64,000 bases of DNA, taken from assembly GCA_916048055.1 (NCBI GenBank), contig CAJZHL010000023.1, positions 158,318-222,317 on the forward strand. The letters run 5' to 3'. Under the pieces are notes generated by a model that did not search any database, was not told the origin of the DNA, and saw only the letters and a list, made by a program, of their open reading frames with translations. This stretch comes from Pedinophyceae sp. YPF-701 (taxonomy: Eukaryota; Chlorophyta; Pedinophyceae). Positions 1-10,100 of the stretch are shown here, piece after piece (the stretch's first letter is position 1; each line of letters begins with the position of its first letter). The position numbers and the translations under genes are program-made.

Positions 1-1847
1 ACCTCGAGCGGCAGCACCGTGAACGGCTGCAGCGTCGCGCTCGCGCGCGCGCCCTCGGCGCGCACCGTGCTGGACAACACCCCCGCGAAGACCCCCCCCA
101 CGATGGAGTCGTGCGCGTCGCCGCCCGCCTCGCGCGTCACCGCGGCCCTGTTCTTCGGCCCCACCGTCGCCCACTCCTCGGGGTCCTCCCACGCGACACC
201 CCCCCCCTGACTCCCCGCAGGGTCCGGCGCGCCCCCCGAGCCGTGCCGCCGCCGCAGCTCCCGCAGCTCCTCGTCGGCGTGGTCCACGGCGTACGACAAA
301 AACTCCTGCGCGTCCTCCTGCGCCGCCGCGCCGCCGTCGGCCGCGAACCGCTGCACGATGACGTCCAGCATTCGACAGTTAATGGTGGGCGCCTCGCCGC
401 GCGGGCCGAAGCGCTCCTGCCGCGCGAGCTCCGCGGGCGTGGGCTCGCGCCACGAGACGTCGCCTGCGGGCCGAGCGGCGGGGCGAGAACGGGAACAGAT
501 GGGGGCGAAGGAAGTGAACGGTATGATACTATTGTATTGAGAACGTATCGATGATTACTGATTGCCGAGTGATAGTTCGTCAAAGACTGAGCGGGTCGCG
601 GAAGGACGTTGCTGGAGAGCGCCGGCTGCCCGGGTGTGCGGGCGCGAGCACGGGGGCGGCGGGCGTGCTCCGCCACACCGTCGCGCCTCGTTCGGAAGGA
701 GTGCGAACCAATTAGGGATTCCTGTCTCCGCGCACCTTGCAACGCCCTGGAGAACTCGGCGAGGCCGCGCAGGACGGGGGAGGCGTCCAGCGCGGGCCTG
801 CAGCGCCCGAGCACGCGCAGGGCCCAGCAGAAGGGCGTGCACGCGAGCAGGGCCTGCATGACGGCATTCTGATAGCAGGAGTTGCCAGTGTTGCCCAGCC
901 CGCGCACTGGGAGCCGCGGGCTCTCGACGGGGAACGTGGGCGGCGCGAGGAGCGTCCGGAGGTCTTCCTCGGAGACGGTGTCCGCGGCTTCGTCGCTCGC
1001 GGCGTCCGGCGCGGCCGGGGGGGGGAACGGTGAAGGTTGGGAGGACCCTGCAGGGGCGGTGTCGCGGCGAATGCGCGAAGTGAGGTCCTCGTTGCGAGGC
1101 CTATACGGGTGTGCGCAGGTGCCGGATACAGGATGCCGTGCGTGCGCCGAGAGAGAGGGTCGTGCGGAGGGGACGAGGCTACTGCGTGCACACACATGGC
1201 GCGCGGCGCGGCGCACGTCCTTTGATTTTTCGATATTCGCGCACCTGGACCTCCGTCCTGCATCGATGGATGCTCAGACATCGCACTGAGCTCCGTTCCT
1301 GGGCTTCTACCCTCTGTAGAGCACTCCTCCATTCGTCCCAGCATCGGCTCCGCCATCGCGTGCTGCAAGCGGTGAACAGAGCGCTCCGTCACCCCGCGCT
1401 CTCTCGCGACACATAGCTACGCCTCGAACGTGCTTCGCGGCCCTGCCGGCCCTTCCACGCGCGCCCACGGCGCCCGGGGACGCCAGCGAGACTCGCGCGC
1501 CCCCGCACGCGCGGCACAGCGGCCGCCACCGCGCTGGCCGCCTCTCCCCGCCCCAAACGTCCTCATACCGGCACCCCGCGGGCCGAACGCGCTACGCAGA
1601 CCCGCACGCGCCGCCGTTCGCAGCCCGCTTCGCACCATCAGTGCCACCCCCGCGGCCGCCGCACCTTTTCGTCGCCCGGCATCCGCACGACGCCCCACAT
1701 CGCCGGGTCGCCCGCGAGCCTCGCGAGAAGACGCGCGTCCACGCCCCCGAACCGCAGCTGCGACGCCCACGCTGCGACCCCCACCGCCCCCCCCGCCGCC
1801 ACACCCACCGCCGCCCCCCCCTCCGCCGACGCGAGCCTGGCGGCCAT
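1..1847 (-). CDS. USP10: USP10/UBP24-type ubiquitin carboxyl-terminal hydrolase (3' part outside window)
   Basis: Cysteine protease of the USP family that removes ubiquitin from substrates. Proposed exons on the minus strand are 1665-1847, 1245-1362, 736-1047 and 1-463, the last running off the left edge; all junction phases agree. The Cys box GLGNTGNSCYQNAVMQAL (nucleophile Cys near residue 158) and a QEDAQEFL box are present. They are followed by a segment reading EEWATVGPKNRAAVTR and later SATLQPFTVLPLEV, which resembles USP10 and its plant counterpart UBP24 rather than other USPs. The His/Asp catalytic residues lie beyond the window. The ATG at 1847 sits in a good context (gacATGG) and opens a hydrophobic Ala/Gly/Val stretch unusual for this family. 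Assignment to USP is firm. The USP10 subfamily is inferred from the insert, and the first two exons are predicted only from splice phase. Confidence 0.85.
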
Positions 1848-3061
1848 GTCGCGCCCTCCTATGCCCCTAGCGCTACCTGCACCGCAATGCCGCGGCCTCC
1901 GCGCTGCGACGGCGCGTCCGCACACCCTGAACTAGCACAAACAAGTGCCCCGCTGTCGAGGAACACTGACGCGTGAAAGCAGCGTAATTCCCGCGCGAAC
2001 GCGAAGAGTGTGCGCCGCGCGAGGGCCCCGTGCGCCTCGCGAGGCCCGCCACGCCCGCCCCGCGACGCACTGATGTCAGCCCTCTGTGGGAGGAAGACCC
2101 ACGTCAGGGGTTCGCGGTGCGCGTCGCTGGGCCGGCGTGGCCTCAAGCGCGGCCGCCGCCGGCGTGGCGCGGCAGAGAGTGGCCTCCGGGCAGCGTAGGA
2201 GCACGCGCCGCGCGGTGGCAACGCGCCATCGGGGCAACGAGGCTTGCAAGACAGAGCCTTTGGTAATTGGGCTGCCAGGGGCTGGTGGCGGAGCGAAAAC
2301 GCACGCCAGCGCGCGAGAAAGGTGAGATCGCTGCGGAGATGCCGTGATCGCGGCCGCGCGGAGCCGCGTGCGCTGTGGGGCTCGCGGGCCGCGGAAGATC
2401 TCCAGGAGCCCGGGCTAGGCTTCCGCTGGTTAGCGGCGCGTGGGGCGCCGCGTGAGGTTGCGGCCCGGTTTCTCGGCGAGAGAGTTTTGCGGGCTCGCCG
2501 TCGAGCGGCCGCGAGGCTCGCGTGGTGCGCCGCAGCGGCTCCGACGCTGCGTCGAGCTGGCGCTAGGCTGCTCGCGCGGTGGCCCGGCCGTCGCCTGGGG
2601 CGACGAGGGCTGCGCCGGGGACGCTCGCGAATGAGGTCGGACGAGGCAGGCTCGGCGCTGGCCCCGCGTCTGCGGCGCGGACCGCGCAGATGCTCCGCGC
2701 CGAGATCGCTGCCGTCTGCCCACGTCTCGCGTCTCCGCACGGCCGCAATACCGTTGTTTAAGGCCCCCTGCCGCATCATCGAAAAAACTTGCCCGCGAAT
2801 CCGGCGCAGTACGCGGCCACCTCGCGCGCATGCGAGCTGTGCCGCCCCACGCTCCACCTCAGGCCATACATCACCGCGCCCCCGCAGCGCACACACAGGG
2901 CCGAACGCGCGCCGCCAACGCCCGGAACCTGCTCTTCGCTGTACCAGCTACCTAACCTAGGCAATCCAAGAGCCATGCGATGCCGCAACCCGCCGCGCGA
3001 ACCCCCACAACACCACACCTGCCTACAGGCTGCCACCGCGGCGCCGGGCGCGAACGCCGCC
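1848..3061. other. Divergent intergenic region
   Basis: Lies between the deubiquitinase start (minus) and the next gene start (plus). Only arginine/proline-rich open frames typical of unselected GC-rich DNA are visible. It presumably holds both promoters, but I recognise no specific element. Confidence 0.4.
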
Positions 3062-4380
3062 ATGGAAGTCTCCAGCGGCAACGCCTTCCTCCTCCACCGG
3101 GACGCGGCGCTGAATTCCGTCACCGTCGGCTACCACGACCCCGCGCGCGACCCCTCCTGTGCCTCCCCGCGCGCTCGCGCCTCCGTCGCCGACTCAGGGC
3201 ACACCCCGGGCGCCGCAGCGCCCACGCACATCTCCTGGCTCCACGAGGTGCGCACCCGCGCGCGCTACACACCGCAGCGGGCCCCAGCGCGGCGCGCAAT
3301 GCGGCACCACCGCACCGCTCTGACCCTGCTGTCGCCGTGCCGCGGTCCCCGCAGGCCGCGTCCACGCACGCGAAGAAGTATGCCGGCCAGGAAGGCGGGC
3401 AGCCCGAGTCGCCGGCCTCCGCGCGCCGCCTACCGGGTCTGTCACTCCCTCCCGACGCTCTGTCGTCGCGGCGGTGCTCCGGGCTGATGGACCCGGCCGC
3501 GAACGCGCGCGGGTCCGCCGGCCTCGTGGACGACGCCGCGGTGTTCTCCGCGAGCGCGCGCGTGAGCGCCGTGGGCGCCCCGGACGCGCCGGGGGACCCG
3601 TCGGACAGCACGCGCTCCGTGCGCCGCGAACGCGCGACGCCGCTCCTGCCGCAGCGCACGCGCGCCGCGCTGCGCAGCGGCGTGCCCAGCGAGCTCCTGC
3701 TCCTCAGCCAGTCCGCCCACGGGCGCGCCAGCAGCCGCGGAACGCACACGCCCACGCCGACCTTCAGCGGCCCGCGACGCACCGGCTTCAGCGCCCGCGC
3801 GGAGCCGCAGCAGCGCAGCGTGACGTGCAACGGCGAGAGCGCCCGCGCGGAGCCGCAGCAGCGCAGCGTGACGTGCAACGGCGAGAGCGCGGGCCCGAAG
3901 GGGCTCTCGCCGGCCTCGGTCGCGAACACCCCCTCTGTCAAGGTGTTTGCGAAGTCGTCGTCGGCGCGCACCGAAACGAGCCGCGGGCGGCTCATCGACA
4001 ACGCCGCGGACCTCGAGGCGGACGCGGATGCGGACGCGGAGTGCGTGGCTGCGGGCGCCGCGGCGCCGCGCCAGGGCCGGTCGGTGAGGGTCTCGCACAT
4101 AGGCCTGAGTCAGGCGGGGCTGCACACCGGATCGAGCACTGGGCGGGACAGCTCGGCGACGCCGAACTACAGCCGCGTGAGCAACGTGTCGGCGCTGGGG
4201 CCCGTCAAGTCGACCTGCGAGAGCCCGCGGTACGTCGGCACGATCGCGGAGTCGGGCCCGGGGGCGGCGTCGGCGGCGGAGCCCGCGAGGGAGGCGAGCA
4301 CGGCCGGCGCGGGCAAGAAGAAGTCGCGCGGACTGTTCCGGTGTCTGGGGAAAAAGGTGACGGCGGTGGTCGCGGAGTGA
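3062..4380 (+). CDS. Unknown protein with 16-residue tandem repeat and basic Cys-containing tail
   Basis: Two exons, 3062-3247 and 3355-4380, give 403 residues. The start is chosen because GCCGCCATGG is a near-ideal translation context. The intron uses GTGCGC/GCAG and keeps phase 0. I do not recognise a domain. Visible features are Ser/Arg/Ala-rich low complexity, a perfect 16-residue tandem duplication (unit beginning ARAEPQQRSVTC) near residues 209-240, an acidic Asp/Ala run (EADADADAE), and a C-terminal basic segment KKKSRGLFRCLGKK. That last segment could be a membrane-binding or palmitoylated tail (inference). Codon and base use match the neighbours. Confidence 0.6.
3793..3888 (+). repeat. 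48-bp tandem duplication inside a coding exon
   Basis: Two adjacent identical 48-base units (3793-3840 and 3841-3888). The length is a multiple of three, so the reading frame of the unknown protein is kept and 16 residues are duplicated exactly, implying a recent event. Confidence 0.9.
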
Positions 4381-5177
4381 CGCGGATGATCACCGCCCGG
4401 AGAGATCCGGGGATGTTCCTTTGCGCAACGCGACACGATGGTTCTTTTCAAACCCCTCCCCCCCCCCTTTCTCTCCCCTCCCTATATCCCGCCGTTCCGG
4501 TGGGTCGAGCCGTCCGTCGGCCCGCGCATGCCAGGCGCTAAGTCGAGTGCACCCTGCATGGTGACGGCGAGGAGCCTCTGCATAGACACTCCGCCTCACT
4601 GCTCATCATCCGCAACACACCCCCAGGGACCCCCCCTGCCCTCCCCTGCCCTCCCATTCACACACTTGGCGCGCCCTGTCGCGGTGGTCCGCCGCACTGT
4701 TGCGGGCCACTCTTCACAGGCCCCAATAACCCCCTCCTCACCCCCTCTCTCCCCGCGAAGCTGAGCCCGACACCGCGGCTGTAGGCCGTGGCGCCGCGCG
4801 GCGCGCCTCGCCGCTCTTGCGTGAGGCTGCCGTCGGCGCTCGGCCCCCCAACATGCGTCACTGTCATACGCGTCGCATGCAACGGGCTCTTCAAATCCCC
4901 GTCGAATAAAACCCTCCCGAACCATCAGCAAAACCCCCATAGCCCCCACGTCCCTCTGACGTAGATTCTTCGTCCCGCGCCGCCTCGCCCGGAACTCGGC
5001 TGGCTGCGCGGCACCTGCGGCGTGTCACGTGACACCGCCCGCGAAACATGACTCCGCGGCCCCCTGTGGCCGCGCCAAACGCTAGAATCGGCCTGTAAGA
5101 CCGAAACGCGGCCGACCCGGCTCTCTGGGCCGAAGGATCCGAGCTGCCACCGACGCTGGCCGCGCGGGCAAGCGCCG
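4381..5177. other. Convergent intergenic region
   Basis: Between the 3' ends of the basic-tailed unknown gene and the RING-CH gene. It is C-rich with pyrimidine tracts near 4445-4490. No gene, RNA or clear element recognised. Confidence 0.4.
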
Positions 5178-6486
5178 TCACCGCGCCTGCGCCCTGATGA
5201 GCATCGCCAGGCCCACGACGTGCAGTCCGCCGCCGGTGACGAGGCCGAGCAGCGCCCCCAGCATCGCGGCGCCCGCGGCGCCGCAGCCCGTCGCCACCAG
5301 CGCCCACGTGACCGCAAGCGTGCTGGCCACGACACACGCCTCCAGTGCCCAGTGCGCGAGCACTGCGGAGCACGCGCGGCGTGGAACGGGCGGTGCGTGG
5401 ATCCGCGGGCGGGCGCGGGCAGTCGCGTCGCGTGCGCGCGAGGCGGCGGCGGGGGGAGTCCCGTTCAAAGCACGCGTGGTCTCGATTGCGCGATGCCGTG
5501 CCGTGCTGCGGTCGATCGGGGCGCGCACCTGCCGTGGGCGCCGCGACCCAGTGCGCGAGGCACACGGACGGCACGAAGATGGCGAGTCCGGTGGTGAGGG
5601 GGGCGCCCAAGTGGAGGTATGAAATGTAGAACGCCACGAGCGCGGGCGGCATGAGGAGGGCGGGCAGGAGGCAGCCGAGGATGTAGTTCGCCATGGAGAC
5701 CTCGGCCTGCGCGCCGCGGTACCCGAGGGAGGCCGCCGCGGCGCGAGTGCGCTTACGCGCGGAGATCTGCCGCAACACGCGCGGGGGCAGGCCCGTGGCT
5801 TCGCCGCGACACACCTCGCAGATCGTGGTCCAGCGAAACCACCGCTCTGCGCGGGCACACGTCCGGGGGGCGGAGCAGGCTGAGCGAGATCGTCGTAGAT
5901 TGTATGTCAGACTGGACTGTGTCGGGCGTGTGCTTCGCAATAGTCCCCCCCCCGTCCCAAACGGACGGTGTATGCTGCTCAGACTGCTTGGATCAGTCGG
6001 GGCGAGGAGCGATCGGGTTTCCCGGGGGCGATTTGAGACTGAGACACGCATGATGTCAGGGGGGGGTGTCACCTGCGCAGGAGGCGTGCATCCTCGCTGC
6101 GCCGGCGTGGCACCGGCACCCGAGGGCGAAGGCGTCGGGCCCCGCCGCGGCCTCGAGGCAGATACGGCAGTCCAGGGGTGGCGGGTCGTGCACGACCAGC
6201 GCGCCGGCGTGGTCCCCGCATGGCGCGTCGTGCTGCGCAAGGAGAGTAACCACGGACCTCGACGTGTTAGTTGGATTTTTCGTCCGCCAGAAAGCGCACG
6301 TTCGGCCGCGCGGACGTCCGAGCGACGGAGCAGCAGTCGCGGATCCGTCGAACATCCCTCCACGCGATCTGTGTGGTCGTAGCGCCGGCCGTGCGCCTCG
6401 CACTTCGACCGCAGCCCGCTAAATACAGCGAGAACGCCGGCGCGGGAGCTCACGCTGTCCACGCGCACCGACAGCGCGCCCGGCAT
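5178..6486 (-). CDS. RING-CH (MARCH-type) membrane E3 ubiquitin ligase
   Basis: Minus-strand exons 6469-6486 (weakly supported first exon, six residues), 6073-6232, 5529-5846 and 5178-5362 join in phase to 226 residues. The variant RING is spread over two exons. The first gives the Cys pair CRICLE, then GCRCHAGAARMHASC with the Cys, His and Cys ligands. The next exon supplies WFRWTTICEVC with the conserved Trp and final Cys pair. This C4HC3 spacing is the RING-CH signature of membrane-bound E3 ligases. After it come four hydrophobic segments (beginning ANYILGCLL, LTTGLAIFV, LEACVVAST and GAAGAAMLG), so a polytopic endomembrane protein is expected. Substrate unknown. The 5' end is the least certain part; an alternative upstream exon is possible. 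Confidence 0.75.
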
Positions 6487-7135
6487 CACAGTCGAAGTCT
6501 CCAAGGGTGGTGGTCTGCCGCGCGGCCGTGCGCGCGCTCTCCCTACCAGGAGCGCGGCGGGCGCGTCAACAAACGCCCCGGTGCCGCCTCCGCCCCGCCC
6601 GTCCCCAGGTCGCCCCGGCGACCGCTACGCACGTCGCCACGGAGCCCGACGCCTCTATTCTCGTCACCACGCAGGACACGAGTCTCCGCAGACCGCCCAC
6701 GCGCGTCGGCCATGCTCTGTGGGTGTGCGGCCGCGCCGCGGCGATGCTGCGCCCTCGACCGCAGCCCAGAGACGTCAGGCGGACGCACAGAAACCCCCCC
6801 GCGGGGTCAGACAGGCCGAGAACGGACGCGCGGGCGCGCGTGCAGTGCTGTCCGGCGCCCGCGTGCCTCCGCAGATCTCTGAACTCCGCCTCTACGGCGC
6901 AGGAGTCGCGGATTAGGCCCGTGCGCGCGCGAAACAGCGCGGAAGGTGTGGCGTTGAGAGGCCGCCCGTGCTGCCGTGCAGGGGCCCGAGCACGGCTGTC
7001 GGCGCGGCGCCGAAGCTCTGCTCGTATCTGCGGGGGGCGCCGCGCGGTCGCGACGGCGGTGTAGCCGCGAGGGGGCCCGGTGCGGGCCCCCCTGTGCAGC
7101 AGGCAGGGTCGCGCAGCGCCGCGACGCGGGGCGCA
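6487..7135. other. Divergent intergenic region
   Basis: 649 bases between the starts of the RING-CH gene and the CFAP65 gene. Open frames here are arginine-rich shadows. Likely shared promoter region; no element identified. Confidence 0.4.
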
Positions 7136-10100
7136 ATGGTGTCCACGAGGATATCGAACATCGGGACTAGTCTCACGTATGTCAAGGGGCGGCACATTGC
7201 GGTGTCGGAGTCCCTCGGGCTCGAGATCTCGGAGGTGCTGGAGTGGTCGCGCTGGACGCCTGGGGCAGAGCACGTCAAGTCCATCACGCTCAAGAACGTC
7301 TCCTTCGACGTCATCAAGATCAAGTACGGCCTGCCGTCCACGCGGTACTTCCAGATGGACTTCCCAGAGCCCGTGAGGCTCTCCCCGGGTGCGCCTCGCC
7401 TCCGCCCGCGGCCCTCGCGACGCGCACGAAGCGCCCCGGCCCCCCCGCGGCGCCGCACGCGCTCCGCACGAACCACAGCGAGCGTCCGCGCCACGAATCC
7501 CCGCGCGTTCCCGTCCGTAGAGCGCGCTGTCGCCGCACGCATGTCACGGGTACCTTCGCTTCGCTGCGAGCGTCCCGCGCCCGCCGCGCCCGGCTCGCTC
7601 GGGCCCGGGAACGCCTCCGCTGACGCCGCCGGGGTCGTTCCTGCGCGTCGCGCGTCGCTTGAGCGCGCTGGTCCGCGCTGCGGCGCGCGGCGGGCGCGCG
7701 ACGGGCGCCATGCTGCGTGCACCCCCGCTGGCTTCCCCCACAGCCGCGGAACACGCCGGCGCTGCCGCGCTCCGTTCCGTACGCGCACCGCGGCATCGCG
7801 TCGCTGCGTCGCGCGCGCCGCCTCGCGCCCGCGCGCCGCGCTGCGTGCACCTGCAGCCCTGCGCAGGGCCGTCGCGGGCCCCGCGAGGCCCCCCCGCTGC
7901 CCCCGCGCGCTCCTTACGAAGCGACACGCGCGTGCGCGCCCGGCGGAGCGCTCAGCGGCCGCGCCCGCCCGCGCCCGCGTCGCAGGAATGACGGCAACCA
8001 TCCCGGTCATCTTCTGCCCGACCAAGCTCGTGCCCTACTCGGACGCGGTCCAGTTCAACACCACGAACGGCTCCTTCGCGATCCAGCTCGAGGGCACGCT
8101 CCCGGAAATGGACCTCCAGATGCCCAGCGAGCTCGACTTCGGGTACACGCCCTGTCTGGAGCCCAGCCGGAGGCACCTACGCGTCCGCAACGTCGGCCGC
8201 GCGCCCGTCAGCATACAGTGGAAGGTCCCCGAGCCGTTCCAGATCGAGCCCGCCGAGGTGCGCGCCCCGCGGCCCCGCACGCGCCCCGGGAGAGCGTGCG
8301 AGAGAGAGACGGAAAGCATGCGACGCCCCGTTTTCGCCCGCGTGGTCCGCGCAGGGCAACATACAGCCGGACCGCGAGCTCGTCTTCAACGTGGTCTTCG
8401 AGCCCCCGGACAGCAGCGTGTTCAGCGCGGCGGCGGTGTGCATGATCCGCGGCGGACCTTCTATGGTCACTCGGCTCGCCGGGATTGGGAAATACCCCTA
8501 TCTCCGCCTCGAGCGCTCAGTCCTGGACTTCAGAGAGGTGCCCCCGGGCACCGCCGCCGCCGCGGACCTCCACCTCGTCAACGCCTCCGTCGTCCCCGCG
8601 CGCTTCGCGATCTCCGAGGCCGTCGGCGTCCCCGGGCAGCCCCAGTTCGAGGTCGCGCCGGACGAGGGCGTCGTGCCCGCGGGCGGCAGGCTGCCGCTGA
8701 CCGTGAGCTTCCGGCCGACGTTCACGACGGAGCAGAAGGTGTCGGCGACGTTCCACGTGCAAGCGCAGGGCGGCAACCGCGTCGAGCTGCAGCTCCGCGG
8801 CGCTGCCGTGGGGCCGAAGGTGGCGGTGAACACCAGCTGCCTCAACTTCGGCGACGTGGCCGCGGGGCGGCGCGCGCGGCGCGCCTTCATGCTGCAGAAC
8901 CTCTCGAAGGTCCCCGTGACGTTCCAGGTCGGCGCGGACCCGCGCGGGCTGTTCCAGCTCGACACCCCGGGGGGGGTGTTGGGCCCCAAGGCCTCCCTGC
9001 TCATCAACGTGGCCTTCTGCCCGAAACACCCCTCCCAGTACTGGCGCCGGCTGCCCGTGCTCGTGCGCGACCTCGTCGACCCCGTCTCGATCGACCTCAT
9101 CGGCACGTGCCACAACGACACGTGGCACCCGGATCCGATCTCGGAGTGGCACGTGGACCTCGCGCTGGGGCGGATCGCGGGCCCCCCGCGCGAGATCTTC
9201 GTCGCGTCGGACATGCCGAAGGTCTTCACGGAGGCCTCCGGCGCGTTCTCGCCGCGCCGGAGCGGCGGGACGGACGGCGGCGGCAGCGTGGCGGCGCCGC
9301 TGGTGGTCCGCGACGCGTGGTCGTCGTACTTCCGGACGAGCGTCGAGGCGGACAACGGCGCGATGCGCGTCGACACGTCGGTGGTCGACTTCGGGGCGTC
9401 CTCGCGGCTCCGCGCGGCTCCGCAGCGCGTCGTCACCGTGACCAACACCGCCGCTCAGAAGCTCGCCGTGTGCTGGCACTGCCCCGCGGGCGCCGAGGAG
9501 CGCGCGCCGGACGCGCCGCCGAACCCGAAGGCGCTCATCGCCGGCGGCGGCGCGCCGCCGGGGCCGTTCCAGGTGTTCCCAGAGGCCGCCGACATCCCCC
9601 CGGGGGGCTCCGTGCAGTTCCGCGTGCAGTTCCGGCCGCAGCGCGACGCGGCGTACTACGCGTCGACGCTCGAGTGCTACTGCCAGGTGAAGCAGGCGCT
9701 CGTGTCCTCGCTCGTCACGGGCACCGCGCAGCCGGGCCAGTCGCTGTCCCTCGCGATGATCCCGCCCCCCGGCGTGCTCACGGTGCGCGCCGTCGGGCAC
9801 ACGTTCGGGCAGGGCCGCCAGGAGAGCCTCCCGATGATCTCCGTCGGGAGCCCCGCGCGCGTGGACTTCCCCGCCGTATACATGGGCGCGGTGGCGCACC
9901 AGGTGTTCCCGATCACCAACTCGGGCAAGACGGCCGTGTCGTACACGGTCGCGGTGGACCGCGTGTCGGCGTCCGCGGGCGTCTTCGCGGTCACGCCGGA
10001 GCACGGCGTCGCGGACCCTGACTCAACGACGCTTGTCGCGGTCCGGTTCCACGCGAAGGACGCGCGCGCGTACGCGGGCAAGGTGACGGTGACGTTCAAC

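Noticed and set aside
137-1216. Single 359-residue frame as the complete deubiquitinase
   Set aside because: Past 736 it leaves the family sequence. The QEDAQEFL box is in a different frame, and a GTGCGC/GCAG intron (464-735) restores it.
1859-2896. 345-residue minus-strand open frame upstream of the deubiquitinase
   Set aside because: Arg-rich, motif-free and overlapped by equally long frames on the other strand; best explained by base composition.
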